DNA from: Paenibacillus oceani
GTDB taxonomy: Bacteria > Bacillota > Bacilli > Paenibacillales > NBRC-103111
NCBI RefSeq assembly: GCF_014705615.1
Contig: NZ_JACXJA010000026.1
Span: forward strand, 62,001-126,000
DNA length: 64,000 nucleotides
Reading direction: 5' to 3'
Shown: positions 10,783-18,906 of the stretch, piece after piece
Layout: every line of letters starts with the position of its first letter
How positions within the stretch are numbered: the first letter of the stretch is position 1
Program-made: the position numbers and the translations under genes
The notes under the pieces: generated by a model
The model's input: the letters and a program-made list of their open reading frames with translations, nothing else
Told to the model about the DNA's origin: nothing
Database searches by the model: none

Positions 10783-10880
10783 CGTGCGCTTGACAGCGCA
10801 ACGACTAAGGAGTGAAAGTCTCCAGCACACCGCAAGGTGGCGGAAGTGCATAGATGAAGCCTGAGTCTATTAACCGGCAG
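10783..10880 (+). other. Possible 5' fragment of a group II intron
   Basis: Directly after the repeat comes GTGCGCTTGACAGCGCAACG, then AAGGAGTGAAAGTCTCC and GTGCATAGATGAAGCCTGAG. The GTGCG opening and the GGAGTGAAAGTCTCC hairpin resemble the beginning of bacterial group II introns as I remember them. No reverse-transcriptase ORF or domain V/VI follows, so at most this is a truncated relic. A covariance search would settle it. Confidence 0.35.
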
Positions 10881-11047
10881 TAATATTCAATAAGGAGTAA
10901 CTCTCCGTTATCATTTAATTATCAGGCAATTGATATTGGCCCTGATTCCAATTTTATGAAATAATTGGTCGTATGAGAGAAGGCTCTGTGCGAAGGGCAG
11001 GATAGCCGAACAGAAGAACAAATTTAAAAATAATTGGAGGATTCGAT

Positions 11048-11359
11048 ATGACGGCTTGGCTTAACCTGGGAAGCCTCGTGCTTGGAGTAATTGCTTGGAT
11101 ACTTCCAATTATTAGTATATCCAGAAGGGATAAGCGCTCTAGAAATTGGGTTGCTCTTCCTATGGGGAGTCTTAGTGCTTGTTCCATTTCGTTGTTTTTC
11201 CAGATTTGCAGTTTCTATGAGCGCGTAAAGGCAAAGGATTGGTCTGCTCTTATGGATACAGTAAGTGTTATCGCATCTGTTCCAGCAATCCTGCTCATCG
11301 GTACAATCGTTCTAAATGCAGTTACCTTGTATGTTTATCGTGACAGAGCAGCACAATAG
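11048..11359 (+). CDS. Small hypothetical membrane protein
   Basis: A 103-residue protein with ATG at 11048 and GGAGG at 11036-11040. It has three hydrophobic segments (about residues 4-24, 38-53 and 71-93) separated by a basic SRRDKRSRN loop and a YERVKAKDWSALMD loop. Similar small proteins in Firmicutes have been loosely labelled as cytochrome-oxidase-subunit-4-like, but I see no motif to support that. It stands alone, with a strong terminator downstream. Function unknown. Confidence 0.65.
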   Translation: MTAWLNLGSLVLGVIAWILPIISISRRDKRSRNWVALPMGSLSACSISLFFQICSFYERVKAKDWSALMDTVSVIASVPAILLIGTIVLNAVTLYVYRDRAAQ

Positions 11360-11390
11360 GATGTCCATCTTAGTAGTTTGTAAATATTCC

Positions 11391-11430
11391 GGAAAAGCAG
11401 TCTGTCCCGACCGGGGCGGACTGCTTTTCC
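11391..11430 (+). terminator. Strong hairpin terminator
   Basis: GGAAAAGCAGTCTG at 11391 pairs with the complementary arm ending in GGACTGCTTTTCC at 11430, with a short CCCGACCGGG-like centre. The arm ends in a T-rich stretch. It follows the small membrane protein and separates it from the MFS promoter. Confidence 0.75.
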
Positions 11431-11475
11431 TTGTGTGCCGAGCACATTTTAATTATGAAATCCGGTAAAACGCTC

Positions 11476-11503
11476 TTGACAATATAGAGTAGGGGGGTAT
11501 AGT
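11476..11503 (+). promoter_or_regulatory. Sigma-A-type promoter of the DHA2 exporter with a G-run spacer
   Basis: TTGACA at 11476-11481 and TATAGT at 11498-11503 are separated by 16 bp. The spacer holds a run of seven Gs next to the -10 box, an unusual base composition that may be an operator. The transcript would have a leader of about 115 nt before the ATG at 11626. Confidence 0.65.
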
Positions 11504-11625
11504 ATAAGTATCGAACTCCGGTATATTTTGGGTCTAAAACAACCTCGTCACTGGACGGCCGTCGCGAGCGTTTGTTTTGGATTCCGGTATAATCGGGTGA
11601 TTCGTAATCTGAGGAGGTTTTTACG

Positions 11626-13068
11626 ATGGGGACTCAAGCAGCTCTTTCGCAAGCCGATCCAAGGCGCTGGAAGGCGTTGGCCTTGTTATGTCTTGCGAAT
11701 TTCATTGTCATTATGGATACATCCATTATCGGGGTGGCGTTGCCGGCCATCAAAGAAGCGCTCGGATACACGCAGGAAAACCTGCAATGGATATTTAATG
11801 CTTACGTTATTTTCTTTGGCGGTCTTCTGTTATTGGGTGGACGTTTGTCCGATCTTTTTGGTCAGCGGCGTATATTTATGTGGGGATTTTTGATATTAAC
11901 TCTGGCTTCTTTACTTGCGGGCCTGGCTTGGAACGAGGAATCGCTGAACGTTGGCCGCGCCCTCCAAGGATTCGGTTCCGCCTTGATTGCACCTTCGGCA
12001 CTAACGATCGTCATGATGTTGTTTAGCGGCAATCCTAGAGAGCTCGGAAAGGCATTGGGCTTCTGGGGGGCTTCAGCAGCTGCGGGCGGATCGGCGGGGG
12101 TGTTCCTCGGAGGTGTTATTACCGAGTGGTTAAGTTGGCAATGGACATTTCTGATCAATGTTCCGGTCGGGATTATTGCCTTGCTAGTGGCCCCCGGTCT
12201 TCTGGGTAAAGGGACGCGCAGAGAAGGCAGCATTGATGTTGCAGGCTCTATTTCCGTTACTGCGGCATTGGTTCTGGTTGTGTACGGCATCGTTACTGCA
12301 GAACACAACGGCTGGGGATCGCCTTCCACCGTATGGACGTTAGTTATGGGGGCCGCCTTGTTCCTCCTTTTCCTGATTATCCAGGCCGTAAAAAAAGAAC
12401 CGCTTGTCCCATTACGAATCTTTAAAGCGCCAAACCTGGCTGCCGGCAATATCGCGCTCATCATGCTGTCCGGAGGATGGATACCTCTATGGTACTTCCT
12501 CAACCTCTACATGCAGCAAGTCCTGAAATTTTCCGCTTTCGCCGGAGGGGTTGGCTTGCTGCCGATGACGATATTAATTGCCATTTTCATGATATTCATT
12601 ACAGGTAAATGGATCGGAAAGTTTGGTATTAAAGCAAACTTGGTTATAGGATTGATTGCGCTCGGGGGTTCGATGCTCCTGTTCTCCGGCAACACGCCTG
12701 CGGACGGCAATTTCGTCATGAATGTGCTCCCTGCTTCGCTTCTGGGCGCTCTCGGAATGTCTCTTGCCTACATCCCGGCTACAATGGCCGCTATGTCGGG
12801 CGTTAAGCCGGAAGAGGCGGGGCTCGCATCGGGGCTTGCTAATACGAGCTACCAGATCGGCTCGGCGATCAGTCTGGCCATCATGGTTGCGATCGCGGCC
12901 TCATCGACAGCCGCCCATACAGGAGGCGATCCTGTTGCAGCTCTAAATGATGGATTTCATCAAGCGTTCTTTTGGTCCGGCATCGTAGCTTTTGCCGGTG
13001 CGCTATTAGCGCTACTGTTTATCCATTCTCCCAAACAAGGGGCATCAAATGCTCCCACAGCCATGTAA
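11626..13068 (+). CDS. MFS drug exporter, DHA2 (EmrB/QacA) family
   Basis: A 480-residue integral membrane protein with ATG at 11626 behind GAGGAGG. The length and about 14 hydrophobic segments fit the proton-driven DHA2 family. Visible marks are LANFIVIMDTSIIGVALPAI in the first helix (motif D1 region), GGRLSDLFGQRRIF after helix 2 (motif A) and the GASAAAGGSAGVFLGG segment in helix 5 (motif C). The likely role is efflux of a hydrophobic or cationic drug. It is a single-gene unit with its own promoter and no adjacent TetR or MarR regulator, so control may act through the G-rich promoter spacer or the leader. Confidence 0.88.
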   Translation: MGTQAALSQADPRRWKALALLCLANFIVIMDTSIIGVALPAIKEALGYTQENLQWIFNAYVIFFGGLLLLGGRLSDLFGQRRIFMWGFLILTLASLLAGLAWNEESLNVGRALQGFGSALIAPSALTIVMMLFSGNPRELGKALGFWGASAAAGGSAGVFLGGVITEWLSWQWTFLINVPVGIIALLVAPGLLGKGTRREGSIDVAGSISVTAALVLVVYGIVTAEHNGWGSPSTVWTLVMGAALFLLFLIIQAVKKEPLVPLRIFKAPNLAAGNIALIMLSGGWIPLWYFLNLYMQQVLKFSAFAGGVGLLPMTILIAIFMIFITGKWIGKFGIKANLVIGLIALGGSMLLFSGNTPADGNFVMNVLPASLLGALGMSLAYIPATMAAMSGVKPEEAGLASGLANTSYQIGSAISLAIMVAIAASSTAAHTGGDPVAALNDGFHQAFFWSGIVAFAGALLALLFIHSPKQGASNAPTAM

Positions 13069-13658
13069 ATGGCAACCGGTCCGCAGCCAGACTCCTAGTT
13101 GGCTGGATCAGACGGCAGCCAGTAGAATGGCTGCGTTGTCACGGCGGGTACAGTGTCTCAAATCCAGGCAGGCTAGCCAGCATCGGATTGTGGCACCTGT
13201 TAAGCTTAACGTGGTCATGCGATTATTGGAGCCTACAGATGAATAACAGCAAGCTTGTTGCGAGTGCTGCATTGACTGCTTTCCTTAAACCTATTATTAT
13301 GGTATCAAATAGGGAATGGTGGTATATATGCAGTGATGATGATGACTGTGTTCTTGACAGAGGTACAAGGTTAATACATTTAACTAATAACGTACGAGCG
13401 TGATTCAAGCACTCTACTATGGCTAGTAGGGATTGATTTGCTATGCAGACGTTCGTGCATACCTCACTTGAACACCATTATCATCACTGCTTCGTAAAGG
13501 ATGTGCGGAACAAAGATGTATATTTTGTTTCAGCATTCTTGCGTCCAAAAAGTCGTGGGTGAACAATGTTCATCTGCGGCTTTTCTATATCCACTACCTA
13601 TTTGATTGAGGAATCACGGGATCGAGATTAACTTAATGACATGAAGGGGGATGGAACC
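13069..13658. other. 590-bp intergenic stretch with degraded hairpins
   Basis: No supported gene. It contains GCAGCC/GGCTG-type inverted repeats, for example around 13084-13105 and 13108-13130. These belong to the same loose family as other GGCAGCC hairpins in the window. The rest shows short unrelated open frames only, and no clear promoter. Confidence 0.5.
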
Positions 13659-14582
13659 ATGTCTGCCTATGAAAAACCGAGCTTGGCGATTAGCGAAATT
13701 GAAGAAGTGCTGCGGAATCATTTTGGACCGGGTGTGGCTGAAATTACTCCGCTGGCTGGCGGCAACTTGAGTAGCGTGTTTTCATTCGTTTACGAAGATA
13801 AAGGGTATTGTGTGAAATTCAGCGATCTGGCCGGCGCATACGAGACGGAATGTTACGTCTCCGACTTGCTATCGGGCCAAGGAATCCCTTTTCCGAAATG
13901 TATGGTGCTAGGGAACACCGGCCGATTGGCTTACGTGATCATGGAGCGGATAATCGGACTCAATCTAGGGGATTGCACGGAAGAGGAACAACTCCATCAA
14001 TTGCCGGAGCTTATCGGCATCTTGGCGAGTCTGGCCGATGTGGAAGTCGGATCAACATCCGGCTACGGATGGATCAGGCCGGACGGTAACGGAACCTACG
14101 AATCTTGGAAAGATTTTGTCGTTGCATTCAATGCGGAAGATCAGACGGGGACGTTCTGGGAGAACTGGCACGATCTTTATCGCACGTCTTGCCTGGAGAG
14201 AGACGTATTCGAAGAGATCTATAACCGGTTGATGGCCTACGTACCGTATAACGAATCGTACAGAGGGTTTATCCACGGTGATTTTCACCAATGGAACATG
14301 TTGTCGGACGGCAAGCGGATTACCGGCATCATCGACGGCAATTGCATGTACGGAGATTGCCTCGTGGACCTTGCCATTCTCGATCGGCATATGCCGAGGA
14401 GCGGCGTCATTCAGAGGTATCAAGACTATCTAACGAAGGCCGGCAAGGTGATTCCGGATTTCAAGGAGCGGTTGCTCGGCGCCTATTATTTCAAGGGACT
14501 CGATGGACTTCGATTTTACGCGAAGATGGGATGGAAAGACGCCTATTTGGGCACGCGACAATTTCTTTTGAACCTGACTTAA
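13659..14582 (+). CDS. Aminoglycoside phosphotransferase (APH)-like kinase
   Basis: About 307 residues from ATG 13659; AAGGGGGA at 13644-13651 is its ribosome binding site and rules out the ATG at 13641. The fold is the APH/choline kinase type. Residues 30-45 hold the nucleotide-binding loop (PLAGGNLSSVF), FIHGDFHQWNML near residue 210 is the Brenner catalytic loop, and IIDGNCMYGDCLVDLA near 230 supplies the metal-binding Asp. Substrates in this superfamily range from aminoglycosides and macrolides to sugars and choline, so resistance cannot be claimed from the sequence. It is a single gene. Confidence 0.85.
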   Translation: MSAYEKPSLAISEIEEVLRNHFGPGVAEITPLAGGNLSSVFSFVYEDKGYCVKFSDLAGAYETECYVSDLLSGQGIPFPKCMVLGNTGRLAYVIMERIIGLNLGDCTEEEQLHQLPELIGILASLADVEVGSTSGYGWIRPDGNGTYESWKDFVVAFNAEDQTGTFWENWHDLYRTSCLERDVFEEIYNRLMAYVPYNESYRGFIHGDFHQWNMLSDGKRITGIIDGNCMYGDCLVDLAILDRHMPRSGVIQRYQDYLTKAGKVIPDFKERLLGAYYFKGLDGLRFYAKMGWKDAYLGTRQFLLNLT

Positions 14583-14622
14583 GCGACAGGGAATGGATGG
14601 AGGAGTTGAAGGGTGGTCCTAG

Positions 14623-14677
14623 GTGTCCATTAACTGAAACGGATACCAGCCATCCATGTATTACATGTAGTGGACAC
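14623..14677. repeat. Short inverted repeat, possible insertion-sequence end
   Basis: GTGTCCA at 14623-14629 and TGGACAC at 14671-14677 are inverted copies enclosing an AT-balanced stretch. Such TGTCCA-type ends occur on some insertion sequences, but no transposase is present. It may be a footprint or chance. Confidence 0.25.
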
Positions 14678-14761
14678 TTCATTAAGGGATTGGTACATTA
14701 TATACATACCCACGTTGTTGCGGCCAGCGTATTTATTCCAACTGTATAAGGAGAGATGATG

Positions 14762-15268
14762 ATGTACACAAGCATGCATGCATTTCTGGAAGATTGCAAG
14801 CAAGAGGCAGAGCTAACATTGAAAGTATTGGACAAGCTGACGGACGAATCGTTGAAGCAAGCCGTTTCGGACGCTCAGCCGCGGACGCTGGGCGAACTGG
14901 CCTGGCATCTGGTGGGTAGCTACGGAGCTTTTCTTAATTCGGCAGGTCTGAAGATGGAAGGTCCGGACCTTTCGAAGCAACCCGCTTCCGCTGCCGATAT
15001 CGCCAACAATTATCGCAAGGTTCATGACAGTGCTTTATCGGCATTGAAGGAGCAATGGACGGACGCCAAGCTTCCGGAGAAGGTGGTACTGTTCGGCTTT
15101 ATCGATACGACACATGCCGGTGTGTTGCAATTTTTGATCCGCCATCAAATCCATCATCGCGGCCAGATGACGATTCTGATGCGTCAAGCGGGACTTGAAG
15201 CTCCCGGCATCTACGGACCGAACGAAGAGGAAACCGCAGCTATGCGTGCAGCCCGCGCGAACAAATGA
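14762..15268 (+). CDS. DinB-family putative metalloenzyme
   Basis: About 168 residues. Three ATGs are stacked at 14756, 14759 and 14762; the last has the best spacing (8 nt) from AAGGAG at 14748-14753. DinB four-helix proteins bind a divalent metal with three His: here H49 in LAWHLVG, then H128 and H132 in RHQIHHRGQM. Some family members are thiol transferases (bacillithiol or mycothiol dependent); many are unassigned. It is a single gene with no linked partner. Confidence 0.82.
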   Translation: MYTSMHAFLEDCKQEAELTLKVLDKLTDESLKQAVSDAQPRTLGELAWHLVGSYGAFLNSAGLKMEGPDLSKQPASAADIANNYRKVHDSALSALKEQWTDAKLPEKVVLFGFIDTTHAGVLQFLIRHQIHHRGQMTILMRQAGLEAPGIYGPNEEETAAMRAARANK

Positions 15269-15370
15269 TAGATCTATTGAACAGGCAGCGGCGATCCAGA
15301 CAGCTGTAACCAAGGGCATCGTTGCTGGATATGGAATGATGTAACCTCATAGTAGTAACAAATAAAAGAA

Positions 15371-15403
15371 GGCAACCTCTATCCAAAAAGGAACGGGGTT
15401 GCC
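15371..15403 (+). terminator. Hairpin terminator-like structure
   Basis: GGCAACC at 15371-15377 pairs with GGTTGCC at 15397-15403, with flanking bases extending the stem. It has only a weak T-tract. It lies about 100 nt beyond the DinB gene. Confidence 0.5.
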
Positions 15404-15649
15404 TCTGATTGTGCGCCCAGCATAGGTGCTATCTGCAGAGTTCAAGTCTCGAAGCTGCCCCGGCACGTTCCTTCGCATCATTCACCGATAGACCCGTTAA
15501 GCTGAACCATACCCAGTTCCGGCAGCTTTTCTGTTCGGACAGTTTAACTTCAATGATACTTCCTCTCGCCTATTTATCCGTGGACGTATAAAGTGATTGT
15601 AAGAGCAGAAGAACGGAGAGATAACCGAACAAGGGAGGAGCCGAAGCCG

Positions 15650-16498
15650 ATGAATGAAACAGAGATCCGGTATGAGCGCTTTAGGGAACAGGATGAACAG
15701 GCGGTCAGACAATTAATAAGTCTTGACGTCGACGCGGGTGAAGACATGCTTCGTGTGCTTGCCAAAGAACCGAAATGGTTTCTTACCGCACGCATAGGGG
15801 ATCAGCTTGTTGCGCTGGGCCAAATGAACGAGCCTGCACCCCAGTCCTACATCACGGTGTTTGTTGATCCGCTGCTGCGCAGGCAAGGAATCGGTACGGC
15901 TATGGTGAAATATATGGAAAGCGAATTGCGGGCGGGCGGAACTGAGAAAGTCAGGAGTTCCTTTCGTGCTGGTCGTCCATCCTCACTTGCGTTTGCGCAA
16001 AAGCTTGGGTTTGACCCGTACTTTTCATCGGCATACATGCAGCGGACCGGCGAGCCCTTTCCCTTGGAGGATATTCCGGCGAGGGTGTACACGGACGAAG
16101 ACTATATAGCCAGTCAGGCGTTTTATGCGGCAGCTTTCCATGACATGCGCGTCCGTGTCGGCCGCTTTCCCGATTCCGTCATTGCCCCGCCGAGTGAAAA
16201 GGAACGCAGACTCTGGAGGGAAGAGGCGGAAGACCGTTTTGTTTACGAAATCAACGGGGAGATCGTCGCGTATAGTCACATTTCCGGTAATGAGCTGAGC
16301 AGTATTTCCGTCCGTACGGATGTTCAAGGGCGCGGAATCGGAAGAACATTTACGAGGTATCTATGCAACGAGATCTACCGGCGTGGGCATACGAGTGTCA
16401 ACTTGTGGTGTGTGGTCGGGAATTATGCGAGGAATCTGTACGACAGCCTGGGCTTTACAGAATCGTATACGATGGATCTGGTGCGGAAAACGCTATAA
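15650..16498 (+). CDS. Tandem-domain GNAT N-acetyltransferase
   Basis: About 282 residues from ATG 15650, with GGGAGG at 15633-15638; an in-frame upstream GTG lacks a binding site. There are two GNAT folds. The first has VFVDPLLRRQGIGTAMVKYMESEL near residues 65-90, the second ISVRTDVQGRGIGRTF near 225-240 followed by LYDSLGFTESYTMDLVRKTL. The R/Q-x-x-G-x-G/A acetyl-CoA loops are intact in both. The acceptor is unknown. No partner gene is linked. Confidence 0.85.
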   Translation: MNETEIRYERFREQDEQAVRQLISLDVDAGEDMLRVLAKEPKWFLTARIGDQLVALGQMNEPAPQSYITVFVDPLLRRQGIGTAMVKYMESELRAGGTEKVRSSFRAGRPSSLAFAQKLGFDPYFSSAYMQRTGEPFPLEDIPARVYTDEDYIASQAFYAAAFHDMRVRVGRFPDSVIAPPSEKERRLWREEAEDRFVYEINGEIVAYSHISGNELSSISVRTDVQGRGIGRTFTRYLCNEIYRRGHTSVNLWCVVGNYARNLYDSLGFTESYTMDLVRKTL

Positions 16499-16557
16499 AT
16501 CTGCCGGATTAGACGGCGAACTCGTTGGGTAATTCTGAAAATCGTCGGGAGTTGTAA

Positions 16558-17220
16558 ATGGTGGAATCCCTTATTGCACAGGCTCGTGCATTTTTGGCCG
16601 ACCCGGGTTTCGATTGGTACATCTGTGGTGGGGGCGCAATCGATGTGTTTCTCGGCAAGCCGACAAGAATTCATAAAGATTTGGATATTGCGGTATTTTG
16701 GGAGGATCGAAATGCAATCATTGCGTTCATGCTGGCTGCGGGCTGGAGGGTACTGGAAGCTTGTGGCAGGGGAGTAGTCCGCGAGTTGTTTGAGGTGCAG
16801 CCGCTTGCTGAGAAACGAAATCTCTTCTGTATTACGTCCAAGGAGGATCGTTGTACCTTAGAGCCGATTGGGGACGGAACGTATCGGTTTGGTTTGGAAA
16901 AGAAGGAGCAGCGAGATTTCACCTACATCGAATTTCTTTTTAATCAGAGGGATGATCACGATTTGTATTTGCCGGGAAACGCAAACTTAAAAAGAAAGCT
17001 GAATCAGGCTTTACTGGAGTCCGGCGAGGTCCCATATCTGGCTCCTGAAGTTGTACTGTATTATAAAGCGAGGTACTTTGAATATAGTCCGGAACCGTGT
17101 GATCATTACCAGGATTTCACTATTTCTTTACCGGTTCTTGATGAGGAGCAGAAGCAATGGTTAAGAAACTCTCTTGAAAGGGAGTATGTCGACGGACACG
17201 AATGGCTTGAAAGACTGTAG
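16558..17220 (+). CDS. Nucleotidyltransferase, ANT(2'')/lincosamide-type fold
   Basis: A 220-residue protein from ATG 16558. The nucleotidyltransferase core is visible: WYICGGGAIDVFLGK at residues 20-35, then HKDLDIAVFW at about 38-48, which supplies the D-x-D metal ligands. A later YIEFLFNQRDD segment may give the third acidic residue. This matches the aminoglycoside-2''-adenylyltransferase-like group, whose chromosomal members are often not resistance genes. It lies 60 nt after the tandem GNAT gene and could be co-transcribed with it. Confidence 0.75.
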   Translation: MVESLIAQARAFLADPGFDWYICGGGAIDVFLGKPTRIHKDLDIAVFWEDRNAIIAFMLAAGWRVLEACGRGVVRELFEVQPLAEKRNLFCITSKEDRCTLEPIGDGTYRFGLEKKEQRDFTYIEFLFNQRDDHDLYLPGNANLKRKLNQALLESGEVPYLAPEVVLYYKARYFEYSPEPCDHYQDFTISLPVLDEEQKQWLRNSLEREYVDGHEWLERL

Positions 17221-17347
17221 CCATTCTTTAAGCTAAAAGTGCGGCCGGTTGCTGCCTCTTAAAGGAAGCTCTCAGCCCTCTCGCTACGCTTATGAGTGGA
17301 TGATAGATTAAAATAGCAATTTATAAGAAATCAGGCTGCCACGGGCA

Positions 17348-17356
17348 TGCTATAAT
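17348..17356 (+). promoter_or_regulatory. Extended -10 promoter of the AHSA1 gene
   Basis: TGCTATAAT at 17348-17356 is a perfect TGn-TATAAT extended -10 element, 56 nt ahead of the ATG at 17412. No good -35 box is seen, as is allowed for extended -10 promoters. Confidence 0.55.
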
Positions 17357-17411
17357 AGGTGCGGGTACAATGTGAGTATGATTTGAGAACATACCGATTA
17401 GGAGGTTAATC

Positions 17412-17843
17412 ATGGGAACAAGTAATCCGGTAACGATAACCGTGGAAGCGATCGTTCATTCTCCCATCGAAAGCGTATGGACCAATTGGACGGAACCGAA
17501 GCACATCATGCAATGGAACAAAGCTTCAGATGACTGGCACACGCCACATGCCGAGAATGATCTGAGGGTCGGCGGTAAATTCCTCTCGAGGATGGAAGCC
17601 AAAGACGGGAGCTTCGGATTCGACTTCAGCGGCGTATACGACGAAGTAAACCTGCACGAGAACATCGCCTATACCATGCCTGACGGTCGTAAAGTGAAAA
17701 GTGTATTTACCCGCCAAGGCAACGACACGAAAATTACGACGTTGTTTGACGCCGAGCAGACCAACTCCGTCGAGATGCAGCAAGCCGGATGGCAAGCGAT
17801 CTTGGACAATTTCAAAACCTATGCGGAAACTGCAAAAGCATAA
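17412..17843 (+). CDS. SRPBCC/AHSA1 (START-like) domain protein
   Basis: A 143-residue cytoplasmic protein with ATG at 17412 behind AGGAGG. It has the AHSA1 layout: VEAIVHSPIESVWTNWTEPKHIMQWN at the N-terminus, a beta-sheet core with FDFSGVYDEV, and a C-terminal helix QQAGWQAILDNFKTYAE lining the ligand cavity. Proteins of this group (YndB-like) bind hydrophobic ligands or are named Hsp90-activator-like by homology only. It is a single gene with its own promoter and terminator. Confidence 0.85.
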   Translation: MGTSNPVTITVEAIVHSPIESVWTNWTEPKHIMQWNKASDDWHTPHAENDLRVGGKFLSRMEAKDGSFGFDFSGVYDEVNLHENIAYTMPDGRKVKSVFTRQGNDTKITTLFDAEQTNSVEMQQAGWQAILDNFKTYAETAKA

Positions 17844-17862
17844 ATCCATAGATTGTCTTTGA

Positions 17863-17889
17863 AGCGCATGCCGATTGTCGGCATGCGCT
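17863..17889 (+). terminator. Intrinsic terminator
   Basis: AGCGCATGCCGA (17863-17874) pairs perfectly with TCGGCATGCGCT (17878-17889) around a 3-nt loop, with a short TTTG tail. It lies 20 nt past the AHSA1 stop. Confidence 0.7.
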
Positions 17890-18067
17890 TTGCTGTGTCC
17901 CGGCAAGGCGGATCCCCGTGGAATTAGTTTCCGGTTATACGGTCAAACAATAATCGAAATGTCAATATAAACAACAATAATATATTTAATATTAGTATTT
18001 ATTTATTGAATTTCGATAAATTTAGTGGTAAATTCAAATTAATTTCAATGATAAGCGAGGGGCTTTT

Positions 18068-18550
18068 ATGAAACGAGGAACCACATTATTTTTAAAGGCA
18101 GCGGTCATCCTTATTGGACTCCCGGTTCTAGTTTTGTGCATATTTGTCGTGCCTGAGATTGCGAATTACACAGCGGGATTGTATCCGGATATGGCTTTTT
18201 TGAAATATTTCCTTTTGACCGATTTGTATGCGTCGGCGATTCCTTTTTACTTTGCTCTGTATCAAGCGTTTAAGCTTTTAAATTACATTGACAAGAACAA
18301 AGCCTTCTCGGAACGGTCGGTGCAGGCGCTAAAGAATATTAAAAATTGTGCGATCGTAATCAGCGGCTTGTACGTGGCCGGCTTGCCGCTGTTCTTTCTC
18401 ATGGCGGAGAGGGACGATGCCCCGGGAGTTATCCTAATCGGATTGGTCGTCATTTTTGCCTCCATGGTCATTGCCGTTTTTGCCGCCGTTCTCCAAAGGC
18501 TTTTAAAAGAAGCGATTGATATAAAATCTGAAAATGATTTGACGGTCTGA
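18068..18550 (+). CDS. DUF2975 membrane protein (YoaS-like)
   Basis: A 160-residue membrane protein with four hydrophobic segments (about residues 8-30, 46-66, 95-118 and 125-148) and a conserved loop NYIDKNKAFSERSVQALKNIK between the second and third. This layout is DUF2975. It is followed 10 nt later by a YozG-type regulator, the same pairing as yoaS-yozG in Bacillus subtilis. Its AT-rich upstream region (17950-18050) should hold the promoter. I infer a membrane component controlled by, or controlling, the adjacent regulator; no biochemical role is established. Confidence 0.8.
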   Translation: MKRGTTLFLKAAVILIGLPVLVLCIFVVPEIANYTAGLYPDMAFLKYFLLTDLYASAIPFYFALYQAFKLLNYIDKNKAFSERSVQALKNIKNCAIVISGLYVAGLPLFFLMAERDDAPGVILIGLVVIFASMVIAVFAAVLQRLLKEAIDIKSENDLTV

Positions 18551-18560
18551 GGTGGATACC

Positions 18561-18791
18561 ATGGCGATTATAATTAATATCGATGTGATGCTGGCCAAAA
18601 GGAAAATGAGCGTGACGGAGCTTTCGGAGAGAGTCGGAATTACGATGGCGAACCTTTCCATATTGAAAAACGGAAAGGCGAAAGCGATTCGCCTATCAAC
18701 GTTAGAAGCGATTTGCAAAGCTTTGGACTGTCAGCCTGGGGATATTTTAGAGTACCAAAGTGATGAAGACGCTCAAGGATCTCATGGATAA
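18561..18791 (+). CDS. yozG: Small XRE-family regulator, YozG type
   Basis: About 76 residues from ATG 18561, preceded by GAGGTGG that overlaps the stop of the DUF2975 gene. The helix-turn-helix reads MSVTELSERVGITMANLSILKNGKAKAIRLSTLEAICKALDC, followed by the family ending QPGDILEY. This is the one-domain YozG group that usually accompanies DUF2975. It is probably an autoregulator of the pair. Confidence 0.82.
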   Translation: MAIIINIDVMLAKRKMSVTELSERVGITMANLSILKNGKAKAIRLSTLEAICKALDCQPGDILEYQSDEDAQGSHG

Positions 18792-18804
18792 AGGAGAATT
18801 GCTC

Positions 18805-18906
18805 ATGATGGGACGATTGGCAAAAGCAAGCCTGCGGATGGCGCTGACGCTCCCATGGACCGGCTCCCCGGTCAGAAATTCGTGGTGTGGTGAGAAGCAA
18901 TGGTGA
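18805..18906 (+). CDS. Candidate 33-residue leader ORF overlapping the DUF817 start
   Basis: ATG at 18805 (or 18808) follows a good AAGGAG at 18791-18796 and stays open to TGA at 18904-18906. The predicted peptide begins MMGRLAKASLRMALTLPW and is unrecognised. It overlaps the DUF817 start codon (18900) by 7 nt in another frame, and DUF817 has no good ribosome binding site of its own. It may therefore serve for translational coupling rather than for its product. Confidence 0.4.
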   Translation: MMGRLAKASLRMALTLPWTGSPVRNSWCGEKQW

